Below are positions 1 to 8,679 of a stretch of DNA of 64,000 bases, in pieces. A model generated the notes under the pieces. That model was not told the DNA's origin. It saw only the letters and a list, made by a program, of their open reading frames with translations, and did not search any database. The DNA lies in NCBI GenBank assembly GCA_944323485.1, contig CALUSR010000001.1, positions 130,437-194,436 on the forward strand, read 5' to 3'. Each line of letters opens with the position of its first letter. The stretch's first letter is position 1. Source of the stretch: Candidatus Gastranaerophilales bacterium. Lineage in GTDB: Bacteria > Cyanobacteriota > Vampirovibrionia > Gastranaerophilales > CAJFVJ01. A program made the position numbers and the translations under genes.

Positions 1-386
1 AGAATTGCACAGGTGTGAGCCATTTGTTCATACAAATTTTTATCTCCGTCAACTTCTTCGCACAAACCTTTTAAAACTCTGTATGCGTTATAATAATCAT
101 CAGAGTCCTGATACACCTGTGCCAGTTTGTAACGCAAACTTAATGAGTCAACCGAATATAACAAACGCTCAAGAGCTTTCGCAGCCATATCATAGTTTTC
201 TTCAAACTCATATATTCTTGATAACAAATCATTTGCCTCAATATGATACAAACTCTTTGAAATAATCCCCAAAAGGATTGCTTTGGCTTCCGCTATTTTC
301 TCGGCATTCAAAAGCCTCTTCGCTTTATCAAGCCTCAGGGTAAACTCATCGTATTGCGAATTAAGAGATAAAATATTTTTGTCCAT
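1..386 (-). CDS. Helical-repeat (TPR-like) protein, C-terminus outside window
   Basis: The reading frame runs from an ATG at 386 to the window edge, giving 128 visible residues with no stop. AGGGAGA lies just upstream of the ATG and supports this start. The sequence is a run of amphipathic helices with TPR-like spacing of Ala, Leu and Tyr (for example AEKIAEAKAILLG, then NYDMAAKALERLL, then DDYYNAYRVLKGL). No signal peptide is visible, so it is probably cytoplasmic. It is transcribed divergently from the zinc-finger gene at 520. TPR proteins usually act as protein-binding scaffolds; a specific function cannot be read from this fragment. Confidence 0.75.
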   Translation of the reverse strand, partial: MDKNILSLNSQYDEFTLRLDKAKRLLNAEKIAEAKAILLGIISKSLYHIEANDLLSRIYEFEENYDMAAKALERLLYSVDSLSLRYKLAQVYQDSDDYYNAYRVLKGLCEEVDGDKNLYEQMAHTCAI

Positions 387-519
387 ATTATTCTCCCTTA
401 TCAAAATTTAAAAGGTAAAAACAAATTACTTGCAGAACATAAAAGAAGTGGTGTATCCTAAAAATAACGTTTTTTCAAACATCTCTGCCACAGTCAAAAG
501 AGCAATTTTAGAGAATACA

Positions 520-1056
520 ATGTCAGAAGAGAAAACCTGCTATTACCACCCCGATACAAAAACAAGACTCGGCTGCTCATCATGCGGACGCCCGATTTGT
601 CCCAAATGTGTCGTTTCTGCACCAATCGGCTATATATGTCCTGACTGCGCAGGGAAAAACAAAACTCAAGAAAAAATCAATGCTTCAAAAAGAGATTATT
701 TCTTCACCTTCACAAATGCGTTTGTCGCCGCAGTTGTCCTCGGATATCTCTGGAATTTTCTGAAACCATTCGGTCCTTTTATTATGTGGGCGTCTGCTTA
801 TGTCATCGGGTACGCCGTTGCAAAAATTATTACAACTCTCACAAAGTTCAAAACAACAAAAGCACTCACAATCGCAACAGCGCTGATTACGGTAGTTGCA
901 ATTGTCTACAACCCCATTTTGATATTCTTATCACTCAGCGATCTCAACATAATCGCAATACTTTTTCTGTTTACATTTGCCTATGTTGGTAATATTATGA
1001 ATACGATTTCTGTAGCAATTGCTGTATGGGCTGCTGTCAGACATCTCAAATTTTAG
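520..1056 (+). CDS. B-box-type zinc-finger integral membrane protein
   Basis: About 178 residues from the ATG at 520. The N-terminus has a B-box-like zinc module, CYYHPDTKTRLGCSSCGRPI followed by CPKC and CPDC, as found ahead of the membrane domain of some bacterial rhomboid-type and uncharacterised membrane proteins. Four to five hydrophobic segments follow to the C-terminus, without a visible rhomboid GxSx site, so protease activity is not supported. The frame stays open to a TTG at 430, but the zinc module begins right after 520 and a weak GAGA ribosome site precedes it, so I chose 520. Function unknown; membrane anchoring of a zinc-binding cytoplasmic head is inference. Confidence 0.8.
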   Translation: MSEEKTCYYHPDTKTRLGCSSCGRPICPKCVVSAPIGYICPDCAGKNKTQEKINASKRDYFFTFTNAFVAAVVLGYLWNFLKPFGPFIMWASAYVIGYAVAKIITTLTKFKTTKALTIATALITVVAIVYNPILIFLSLSDLNIIAILFLFTFAYVGNIMNTISVAIAVWAAVRHLKF

Positions 1057-1084
1057 AAGGGAAAATTGAGGGAGAACCTGTTTT

Positions 1085-1366
1085 ATGTCAATGCACTTTA
1101 GTATATTTGAAATTCTCATGCTTGTCTGCTTTGGCGCAAGCTGGCCGTTTGCACTGATAAAAACCTATAAAACAAAAGTCGTCAAAGGAACAAGCAGACT
1201 GTTCCTGAGCTTGATTTTTATAGGATACCTCTGCGGAATACTGCACAAGATTTTTTATCTCTATGATTGGGTAATTTATCTCTACGTGCTGAACGCATTG
1301 TTTGTAGCTGCCGATTTTGTTCTATATTTCAGATACAGAAAACGCCCGGAAAACAAAAAATCTTAG
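1085..1366 (+). CDS. Small PQ-loop/SemiSWEET-like membrane protein
   Basis: 93 residues with three hydrophobic segments. The first carries the sequence GASWPFALIKTYKTK, which resembles the PQ-loop pattern (Pro-aromatic followed by a basic loop) of SemiSWEET-type half-transporters. These families work as dimers moving small sugars or related solutes, but many such small bacterial proteins are uncharacterised. A GGGAGA site precedes the ATG, and a second in-frame ATG lies at 1091. It sits 28 nt after the zinc-finger gene, so the two may be cotranscribed. Its 3' end overlaps the stop of the convergent glycosyltransferase gene by 4 bp. Confidence 0.7.
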   Translation: MSMHFSIFEILMLVCFGASWPFALIKTYKTKVVKGTSRLFLSLIFIGYLCGILHKIFYLYDWVIYLYVLNALFVAADFVLYFRYRKRPENKKS

Positions 1367-2475
1367 GATAAATAAAGCTCTTTGAAAATCTCTTCCGCAA
1401 AATTCTTCCATGTGAAGCCTGATTTTGAGAGAGTATAGGCACTGTTTACAAGATTATCAAGATTATTATAATTCCTGATTACCTCTTTCATCTTTTCTGC
1501 AAGAGTTTTTCCGGAGTACCCGTCAGCTTCGAAGACAAAACCGTTTCCCCCATCTTTGATAATATCTTTTGCGCCGACGCTGCTGCCGACAATCACGGGA
1601 ATTTTGTGGCTCATTCCTTCGATAACAACCCTTCCGAATGCCTCAAATATGCTCGGGACAACAAGACAGTCCAATGAACGATAAAAAGAACTCATATCTT
1701 TCTGGAAACCGACTATCTCGACAATGTCTTTCAGCCCGTAAAACCATAGATACAACTTCAACCCCAAGTTTTTCCTGTGGTCAGGGTAGATTATCCTTGC
1801 TTTTATATTCGGATAATCCTTTTTCAAACGCCTGATTGCATCGAGAAACAAAAATCCCCCTTTTCTGACAAACCCGACTGCAGATAATCCGAATACAAAA
1901 GGCTTTGTTTTATCGTATTTTTTTATGTCGTATTCTTCAACAAGCTCGCTGTTTTCGCACCCGGGGAAGATTACTTTTATGCGTTCCTCGGGAATATTGC
2001 AGTTTCTAACGAGGTCATCTTTGACAATTGATGAAACCGCAAATATCTTCGGCTGTTTTTGAAAAAGATTTTTGAAATATTTTATCATCTGATAGTGTCC
2101 GAGATAAAAAATCCAGCGATACAAAAAATTCGGACATAACTTCATCCTCTCGACAATTGAATAAACATGAAAAACACAGCATCCGAAAGATAGCGGAAGA
2201 TAATCACTCAAAACATAATCATACCCCTTATCTTTTGTCATCTCATAGAATCTTTTATCAAATTCTTTGATTGATTTTGCACTCTTGAGATTCGGATGTT
2301 CTCCGGCATAAAAAACATTGTCAACTCCCGCATAAGGCGCTAAACCTTCTCTGAATGTATATAAATCAACAGATATTCCAAAACTGTGGCAGCTTTCAAC
2401 CAATGCTTCAATATACATCGGAATAAAATAATCTTCTAACACTGCAAGTTTTTTATTTTTCCCATCAAGACTCAT
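1363..2475 (-). CDS. Glycosyltransferase family 4 (GT-B fold)
   Basis: 370 residues. The C-terminal half has the GT4 donor-site signature EAFGRVVIEGMSHKIPVIV followed by a Gly-rich loop and NGFVFE, where the first Glu contacts the nucleotide-sugar. The N-terminal half matches the acceptor domain of GT-B enzymes (secretory-pathway-free, cytoplasmic or membrane-peripheral). The likely role is transfer of a sugar from a nucleotide donor to a lipid or glycan in envelope biosynthesis; donor and acceptor are not predictable. GGAG 7 nt before the ATG supports the start. It is not embedded in a visible polysaccharide cluster; its neighbour upstream is the divergent XRE regulator. Confidence 0.85.
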   Translation of the reverse strand: MSLDGKNKKLAVLEDYFIPMYIEALVESCHSFGISVDLYTFREGLAPYAGVDNVFYAGEHPNLKSAKSIKEFDKRFYEMTKDKGYDYVLSDYLPLSFGCCVFHVYSIVERMKLCPNFLYRWIFYLGHYQMIKYFKNLFQKQPKIFAVSSIVKDDLVRNCNIPEERIKVIFPGCENSELVEEYDIKKYDKTKPFVFGLSAVGFVRKGGFLFLDAIRRLKKDYPNIKARIIYPDHRKNLGLKLYLWFYGLKDIVEIVGFQKDMSSFYRSLDCLVVPSIFEAFGRVVIEGMSHKIPVIVGSSVGAKDIIKDGGNGFVFEADGYSGKTLAEKMKEVIRNYNNLDNLVNSAYTLSKSGFTWKNFAEEIFKELYLS

Positions 2476-2518
2476 ATCAAAGCTCCATACTATGTGTTTA
2501 ACATGCAGTTTATATAAA

Positions 2519-2587
2519 AACTATATTTTAAACAAGCATAACTATATTTTATTTACATATTTTTTAATAAAACTACGTTTTATTTAC
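2519..2587. promoter_or_regulatory. Three phased direct repeats between GT4 and XRE genes
   Basis: Three near-identical AT-rich direct repeats start at 2519, 2540 and 2571, with core AACTATATTTTA (third copy AACTACGTTTTA). The second and third copies extend to TTTTATTTAC. Start-to-start distances are 21 and 31 bp, close to two and three turns of B-DNA, so a protein could bind all three on one face. They lie in the divergent intergenic region just upstream of the XRE gene, which makes autoregulatory operators plausible. AT-rich composition is the main caveat. Confidence 0.4.
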
Positions 2588-2634
2588 GCTTAAAAACTGC
2601 TTCAAATTAACTTAAGATAAAATTTGAGGTAAAT

Positions 2635-2949
2635 ATGGATAACAAAAAACTCTTAGGCAAAAGAATCAAAGAAATCAGAAAACAAAAAAATCTCACGCAA
2701 GAGCAGCTTGCAGAACTAATCCAAATCGAAACAGGCTCTCTCAGTGCAATAGAAAGCGGCAGGCATTTCCCCTCTCTGCCTACTCTTGAAAAAATTTCAG
2801 CAACTCTCGATGTTGAACTAAAACAGCTCTTTGAATTCAACCATCTTGTAACAGCAGAAAAAATGAAAGACAGCATAAGACAAAATATCGACAGCCTTTC
2901 AAATGAAAAACTCGCATTTATCTATCAATTTGTCGAAAGCTTCAAATAA
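2635..2949 (+). CDS. XRE-family HTH transcriptional regulator
   Basis: 104 residues. Residues about 6-62 form a Cro/CI-type helix-turn-helix (LGKRIKEIRKQKNLTQEQLA, then IESGRHFPSLPTLEKIS). The remaining 40 residues are a short helical tail that may mediate dimerisation. GAGGT precedes the ATG. Proteins of this kind bind DNA as dimers and commonly repress their own promoter; the three phased repeats at 2519-2587 are candidate sites. No toxin partner or phage gene is adjacent. It ends 3 bp before the convergent dacB gene. Confidence 0.9.
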   Translation: MDNKKLLGKRIKEIRKQKNLTQEQLAELIQIETGSLSAIESGRHFPSLPTLEKISATLDVELKQLFEFNHLVTAEKMKDSIRQNIDSLSNEKLAFIYQFVESFK

Positions 2950-2952
2950 AAA

Positions 2953-4257
2953 CTATTTTGCAATAGCTCTGATTATCTTATCTTCGAGGTGTTTTGCGTC
3001 TGCTTTTGACTCTTTTTTGTAATTTTGAACAAAAATCGCAAACACATACTTATCCGTATACCCGACAATATTGCTATACCCTCTGTGAGTACCTGTTTTG
3101 GCATAAATATTCGGGACATCTGAAAGACGGTTTTTCAACGTTCCCTCTTTCCCGGGCTGCGCAAGCGACTGTTTGAAGGAAATAAAATCTCTCATATTCT
3201 GTATTTTGAACAAAGCCTGAGTCATAAAATCAGGGGTAACAAGATTGTACTCAGATACACCGGATGCATCAACCATTGATACCTTTGATATATCAAGCCC
3301 GAGGCTCTTATAAAAATCAAGAACAAGCTTTATACCGTTTTTTGTTGTCCCCTGTCTTGCTGTCTGAGTCATTGCAAACAGTTTGAGAACACTCTCCGAT
3401 GCAAGGTTGCTGCTATTTGAATTTATCTCTCTCAACACATCAGAAAAAACAGTCCGATGAGCAGTCTGAACAATTGCATGTCTGTGTGTTTTTTGAGTGT
3501 CTATTTTTACAGACAAGGGGAAACACTCTTTCAACCTGTTGAGGAAATATTCTCGAGGGAATAAGACAGGAATTTTTATCTCCTGTTCTTTTGCAACAGT
3601 TCCCTCCAAAAACACACTCCCCGCATTTTCCCATGGTTTATAAACCACTCTGAAGTTATCGACAGTACCTTTTTTCAAATTATTTTCTATCTTAACTGCC
3701 GCATTTGCAGGAACCTGCACCCCCATATCGGTCGGGATAATCTTTATCACAGCAAGGTTTCTGTCAAGATTGAAAGCTGAATACTTAGGAACATAAGGAG
3801 AAACTACATCATCCCACATCCACCCTTCGCCATAATCCTGACCATCAACGCTCTCTCCGTCAACATAGACATTTGACACACCTTCAAGATTCTGGGACTC
3901 AAGAGTTTTTTTCAACTCATCAAATGTAAGCAGAGGGTCACCCAATACTTTTATGTACAAATCATTTTTGAAGCGGTAAACAATTGTTTTTATGTCATAG
4001 TTCCGTCCCCATTTGTTGTAAATGGCGGCAGAGGTCAGCACTTTCTGCGTTGATGCGGGGCGCATAAATACAGACGCCTGTTTGTCTACAACAACCGCCC
4101 CTGTCTTTATATCCCGAACTGATACGACAACAACAGCCGTTTTTGACAGAGGATCAGAATTGATTATGTTATTAACCTTTGTCTGCAGAGGAGACGCCCC
4201 GAAAGACACACCGACAGACAAAAACATAATCAACAAAGTTATCAAAAATTTATACAT
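2953..4257 (-). CDS. dacB: D-alanyl-D-alanine carboxypeptidase/endopeptidase (S13, PBP4-type)
   Basis: Periplasmic penicillin-binding protein that trims or cleaves peptidoglycan cross-links. From the ATG at 4257 it is 434 residues and begins with a signal peptide (MYKFLITLLIMFLSVGVSFG). All three active-site motifs are visible: STQK (SxxK, nucleophile Ser), SSN (SxN) in the second third, and KTG near the C-terminus (AKTGTHRGYSN). The frame extends upstream to 4320, but that adds 21 residues lying inside the nitrilase gene and hides the signal peptide, so 4257 is preferred. The start overlaps the nitrilase stop by 8 bp, indicating translational coupling. Confidence 0.92.
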   Translation of the reverse strand: MYKFLITLLIMFLSVGVSFGASPLQTKVNNIINSDPLSKTAVVVVSVRDIKTGAVVVDKQASVFMRPASTQKVLTSAAIYNKWGRNYDIKTIVYRFKNDLYIKVLGDPLLTFDELKKTLESQNLEGVSNVYVDGESVDGQDYGEGWMWDDVVSPYVPKYSAFNLDRNLAVIKIIPTDMGVQVPANAAVKIENNLKKGTVDNFRVVYKPWENAGSVFLEGTVAKEQEIKIPVLFPREYFLNRLKECFPLSVKIDTQKTHRHAIVQTAHRTVFSDVLREINSNSSNLASESVLKLFAMTQTARQGTTKNGIKLVLDFYKSLGLDISKVSMVDASGVSEYNLVTPDFMTQALFKIQNMRDFISFKQSLAQPGKEGTLKNRLSDVPNIYAKTGTHRGYSNIVGYTDKYVFAIFVQNYKKESKADAKHLEDKIIRAIAK

Positions 4258-5053
4258 AAGCTTCTTCTTTTCTATCCTTAAACAACGATATTTCTTCTCT
4301 GATATTCTTGACCATATCAAGGTCTATTTCAGCTTTCACAACTCCTTCTTGAGTTCCTGCGCTTGCGATAATCTCACCCCATGGATTGATTACCATAGAC
4401 TGTCCCAAATCAAGTTTGCCAAAAACATTCTTCCCTGCCTGATTGACTGCGACCACAAAACACTGATTTTCGATAGCTCTCGCTTTATTCAAAGTAATCC
4501 AGTGATCAAGCTTCGGATAAGGCCAGGCAGCTGAACAAATCATAATCTCAGCACCATCAAGCGCCATTTTGCGGTAAATTTCGCAAAACCTTATGTCATA
4601 ACACACGCTCATCCCGACTTTAGCAAAATCAAGATCAGCTATAACACGTTTGTTTCCGGTAGCAAGATAAGTATTTTCCTTGCTGTCTTGCGATGAAAAC
4701 AGATGTATCTTGTGATACTTTGCAACAAGTGCCCCTGTTCTGTCAAACATCGGCAGAGCATTGCGAAAACTTCCGTCAGGACATTTTTCAATGAAAGACC
4801 CTGTTATATTTGTATTATATTTCTCTGCGCTCGAAGAGAGAAACATAGATGTTTCTCCGGCAGGTATCATCTCGGCATTTTGCTGAAAACTTTCACAGTC
4901 ATATCCTGCATTAAAAGTCTCGGGCAGCACGACCAAATCAGGTTTAAAATCAGCGTTCTCCCTCAATATTGATGCTACTTTCTGAAAGTTAGCGACCTTA
5001 TTATTTATCTCAGAGTGTATCTGAAGTCCGAGAATTTTAACCTTTGATGCCAT
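4250..5053 (-). CDS. Carbon-nitrogen hydrolase (Nit2/omega-amidase-like)
   Basis: 267 residues, the normal length for single-domain nitrilase-superfamily amidases. The Glu-Lys-Cys catalytic triad is visible in its usual contexts: Glu in LPETFNAGYD, Lys in KYHKIHLF and Cys in SVCYDIRF. The sequence around them resembles omega-amidase/Nit2 rather than true nitrilases, which would hydrolyse alpha-ketoglutaramate or a related amide in the cytoplasm. Substrate is inference. It lies 11 nt downstream of valS and overlaps dacB by 8 bp, so valS-nit-dacB probably form one transcript. Confidence 0.85.
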   Translation of the reverse strand: MASKVKILGLQIHSEINNKVANFQKVASILRENADFKPDLVVLPETFNAGYDCESFQQNAEMIPAGETSMFLSSSAEKYNTNITGSFIEKCPDGSFRNALPMFDRTGALVAKYHKIHLFSSQDSKENTYLATGNKRVIADLDFAKVGMSVCYDIRFCEIYRKMALDGAEIMICSAAWPYPKLDHWITLNKARAIENQCFVVAVNQAGKNVFGKLDLGQSMVINPWGEIIASAGTQEGVVKAEIDLDMVKNIREEISLFKDRKEEAYV

Positions 5054-5064
5054 TTGCTTCCTCC

Positions 5065-7743
5065 TTATTTCAAAGATGAAACAAGTTCTTCTATTGCTTT
5101 GAGCTGAACTCCGATTTCCGAAATTCTCTGTTTTGTCTGTTCAACAAGCTCGGCAGGAGCATTTGACACAAATTTTTCGTTTTTTAAACGCCCCTCAAGC
5201 TGAGTTTTTTCTTTTGTCAGCTGGTCGAGCTTCTTATTTTGTTTTGCAATTTCTTTTTCGATATCAATCAATCCGTCAAGAGGAAGAATAACCTTCGTTG
5301 TGCCGACAACAGCTGACGCTGATTTATGCTGTGGTTCAAAAGAACCGAGGTCAAATATTTCAGCCTGTCTTACTCTGGAGAGCCTGTAAACATAAGGTAA
5401 AGAGTCTTCCATCAACTTCTTATCCTCAGTGTAGAATTTTGCATCAACAAGCGCAGAAGCAGGGATATTCAAAGTCTGGCGAATATTTCTTATTGACTTA
5501 ATTGTATCAATGACTAATTCCATCTTTTCTTTTGCTTCAATATTCTGCAAAGAAGAATCAAATTGAGGGAATGATGTCTTCATAATAGAAATCTGACCTT
5601 CTTTGTAAACATCAGATGGTATAAGCTGCCATATACGTTCGGTAATATGTGGCATAATCGGATGCAGAAGACGGAGCGTTCTCTCAAGAACATAACTCAA
5701 AACTCTCTGGGTATTAAGTTTTTGCGTTTCATCCTGAAGTTGAATTTTGGCAATCTCAACATACCAATCGCAATATGTACTTCTGAAAAAGTCATATAAG
5801 AGATGAGCAATCTCGCCGATGCGGTAGTTAGCCATATGTTCGTTAACTTCTTTTGCCGTCCGGTTGAACTCATGCAAAATCCACTTATCAGCCAAAGTAA
5901 GAGCAGACATATCTATCTTATTATTATCTACGCCTTCCAAGTTCATCAAAACAAATCTCGATGCGTTCCAAATCTTATTGGCAAAGTTTCTTCCGTATTC
6001 AAAACGCTCATCAGAAACTTTAATGTCCTGTCCTCCGTAAGTTACAAGACTTGTGAGAGTAAACCTCAGTGCATCGGAACCGTATTTATCAATTATAATA
6101 ACCGGATCGATTGTGTTTCCCTTTGATTTACTCATTTTCTGACCGTTTTCATCACGAATCAAACCATGAATAAAGACAGTGCTGAACGGTGATTTACCGG
6201 TAAATTCATAACCGTCGACAACCATTCTTGCGACCCAGAAAAAGATAATATCAAACCCGGTTACAAGAGTCGAAGTCGGATAGAATTTTTTGAAATCCTC
6301 GCTGTCTGTGTTTGGCCATCCCATTGTAGAAAAAGGCCATAACCCCGAAGAAAACCATGTATCAAGAACATCACTGTCCTGAGTAAATCGTGAAGAGCCG
6401 CACTTCGGACATTTTTCAGGTTTTTCCGTTGCAACAATCATTTCGCCGCAGTCATCACAATAATATGCCGGAATCTGATGCCCCCACCACAGTTGACGAG
6501 AAATACACCAATCTCTGATATTCTCCATCCAGTCAAGATAAATCTTTGTCCATCTCTCGGGAACAAACTTCAGCTCGCCTGTTTCAATTGCCTTAATCGG
6601 TTTTTCAGCAAGCGGTTTCATCTTTACAAACCATTGCTCGGAGAGATAAGGTTCTATAGTACTTCCGCAGCGTTGGCAGTGACCGACATTATGTTCATGA
6701 GGGACAACCCTGATTAGAGCACCCTGCTGTTCGAGATATTCAACCGTTTTCTTTCTTGCTTCGTATCTGTCAAGACCTCTTATAGTATCGGGAACAAGGT
6801 CATTATTAACCATATGCCCCCTCTCATCCATAACCCAGAGAGGAGTAAGTCCGTGTCTTTTTCCGACTTCATAGTCATTCGGATCATGGGCAGGAGTAAT
6901 CTTCAGTGCACCCGTTCCAAACTCCATATCGACATATTCATCTGCAATAATCGGGATAGCACGCCCTGTCAAAGGTATACAGACCTGTTTACCTATTAAG
7001 TCCTTATATTTGTAGTCTTTCGGGTTTACAGCAATCGCAACATCACCGAACATGGTTTCAGGTCTTGTCGTTGCTATGACAATCGCACCGATTTCATCTT
7101 TGAGCGGATAACTAATCTCCCAGAGGTGCCCCTGCTCCGTTTTATATTCCGTTTCTATATCCGAGATAGCTGACTGACAACGTGGACACCAGTTGACAAT
7201 ATAAGCGCCTTTATAAATCAATCCTTTATTATATAAAGAAACAAAAACTTCTTTTACGGCTTTTGAACACCCTTCATCAAGGGTAAATCTTTCTCTTGAT
7301 CTATCAAACGACGCACCGAGTCTTTTCAGCTGATCAAGAATTCTTGATTTATGCTCATTTGCCCACTGCCATGTAAGTTCAACAAATTTTTCCCGACCCA
7401 AATCATGGCGGGTTTTGTTCTCTTTTCTCAACTGTTTTTCAACAACATTCTGTGTGGCAATTCCGGCATGGTCAGTCCCGGGGACCCATAAGGTTTCATA
7501 CCCTGCCATTCTGTGATATCTGATAAGAATATCCTGCAGAGTTTCATCAAGTGCATGCCCCATATGCAGCACTCCGGTAACGTTCGGAGGAGGGATAACA
7601 ATGCTGTATGGCGGCTTACTGCTTTTTGCATCTGCCTTGAACAGTTCATTATCTTCCCAGAATTTGTATATCTCACCTTCCGTTTCGCCGGGGTTGTAGG
7701 CTGATGGAAGATCTTTCAAATTTTGCTGTAAATTATTCATCAT
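5065..7743 (-). CDS. valS: Valyl-tRNA synthetase
   Basis: 892 residues, full length for class Ia ValS. The HIGH motif is LHMGHAL, the KMSKS motif is QKMSKSKGNTIDP, and the editing domain contains ATTRPETMFGDVAIAVNP. A zinc-knuckle pair of Cys motifs (YYCDDCGE, CPKCGS) sits in the catalytic domain. The last 70 residues form the coiled-coil arm typical of ValS that contacts the tRNA. It charges tRNA-Val and hydrolyses mischarged Thr. Two adjacent ATG codons start the frame; either is possible. No T-box leader is visible upstream. Confidence 0.98.
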   Translation of the reverse strand: MMNNLQQNLKDLPSAYNPGETEGEIYKFWEDNELFKADAKSSKPPYSIVIPPPNVTGVLHMGHALDETLQDILIRYHRMAGYETLWVPGTDHAGIATQNVVEKQLRKENKTRHDLGREKFVELTWQWANEHKSRILDQLKRLGASFDRSRERFTLDEGCSKAVKEVFVSLYNKGLIYKGAYIVNWCPRCQSAISDIETEYKTEQGHLWEISYPLKDEIGAIVIATTRPETMFGDVAIAVNPKDYKYKDLIGKQVCIPLTGRAIPIIADEYVDMEFGTGALKITPAHDPNDYEVGKRHGLTPLWVMDERGHMVNNDLVPDTIRGLDRYEARKKTVEYLEQQGALIRVVPHEHNVGHCQRCGSTIEPYLSEQWFVKMKPLAEKPIKAIETGELKFVPERWTKIYLDWMENIRDWCISRQLWWGHQIPAYYCDDCGEMIVATEKPEKCPKCGSSRFTQDSDVLDTWFSSGLWPFSTMGWPNTDSEDFKKFYPTSTLVTGFDIIFFWVARMVVDGYEFTGKSPFSTVFIHGLIRDENGQKMSKSKGNTIDPVIIIDKYGSDALRFTLTSLVTYGGQDIKVSDERFEYGRNFANKIWNASRFVLMNLEGVDNNKIDMSALTLADKWILHEFNRTAKEVNEHMANYRIGEIAHLLYDFFRSTYCDWYVEIAKIQLQDETQKLNTQRVLSYVLERTLRLLHPIMPHITERIWQLIPSDVYKEGQISIMKTSFPQFDSSLQNIEAKEKMELVIDTIKSIRNIRQTLNIPASALVDAKFYTEDKKLMEDSLPYVYRLSRVRQAEIFDLGSFEPQHKSASAVVGTTKVILPLDGLIDIEKEIAKQNKKLDQLTKEKTQLEGRLKNEKFVSNAPAELVEQTKQRISEIGVQLKAIEELVSSLK

Positions 7744-7809
7744 TACTCGCTAACTCCGCTTCATTACTTCACTACTAACTTAGCACAAAAAAATAAACTG
7801 AAAAATAAA

Positions 7810-8679
7810 TCAATAATGATTCAAGAATTTCTTATATACCTGAAAATTTATCTCTCCTCCGATGAGAATAATCAACGAAGTGTAATACAACCACAACAAC
7901 AACACTGCGAATGCTCCGAGAGTACCATAAACCTTATCATAAGACCCGAAGTTCTCAACATACAAACCGAATATCCAGGATGCAAGCAGCCAGAACACAC
8001 AGAAGAATAATGCCCCGGGGACTGTGTAAGCTATTTTTTTGCGAAAACCGAGTTTTTTGATATTCGGCATAAAATAATAGTTCAAAAATGCCATAATAAA
8101 CAGCCCGAGGAAAGCTATCGGCCATCTTATGAAAAGGATTGTAGACTCGAAAGCACTCGATATATCAATAAATTGATTGAAAAAATCAATTATGACACGT
8201 CCAAATACAATCATGTTCGTACCAAAGAACATAACTATACCGTTCAGCAGCACAATAAATACCGACAACAATCTTATATGCCAGAAATTTCTTGTTTCTT
8301 TACGGTGATACGCCTTGTTCATTCCTTTTATCGAAACAACAGCAGCATTTGACGCAAGAAACAAAGTTGTGACAAAACCGATAGTAACAAGTTCTTTTGA
8401 TGATGAATACATAACGTTCATCAGCGTTCTTTCAACAGTTCCCATAAACTGCAGAGGAGTAACCTCATTCAAAAAATCTATAACACGATATATCTGGTCT
8501 TCACTGCCGAAAATACCGAATAAAGATACAAGAAAAATCATGAACGGGAAAAATGCAAGAATAAATATATAAGCCATCTCTGCAGCCATACCCATAAAAT
8601 CATCTTTGATTATTCTCGTAATCAAATCTTTGAAAAAAGTTCTGATTCTTCTCGTTTTATTTCGAATTATGTACACCAT
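7810..8679 (-). CDS. YihY/BrkB family inner-membrane protein
   Basis: 289 residues with about six transmembrane helices and the family pattern: early MGMAAEMAYIFILAFFPFMIF, a central TM block, and GTLGAFAVLLLWLYYTSLIILIGGE-type ending (split here: GAFAVLLLWLYYTSLIIL then IGGEIN). The family was once called RNase BN, which proved wrong; its role, perhaps transport or lipid movement, is unsettled. The ATG lies inside the 3' end of the upstream nrnA gene (23-bp overlap), so the two are translationally coupled. Confidence 0.88.
   Translation of the reverse strand: MVYIIRNKTRRIRTFFKDLITRIIKDDFMGMAAEMAYIFILAFFPFMIFLVSLFGIFGSEDQIYRVIDFLNEVTPLQFMGTVERTLMNVMYSSSKELVTIGFVTTLFLASNAAVVSIKGMNKAYHRKETRNFWHIRLLSVFIVLLNGIVMFFGTNMIVFGRVIIDFFNQFIDISSAFESTILFIRWPIAFLGLFIMAFLNYYFMPNIKKLGFRKKIAYTVPGALFFCVFWLLASWIFGLYVENFGSYDKVYGTLGAFAVLLLWLYYTSLIILIGGEINFQVYKKFLNHY

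Noticed and set aside
4022-4534. 170-codon plus-strand frame
   Set aside because: Antisense to dacB and the nitrilase, both supported by catalytic motifs.
7744-7809. T-box or other leader before yihY or valS
   Set aside because: Only 66 bp separate the genes and no T-box AGGGTGG-type bulge is present; ileS also lacks one.
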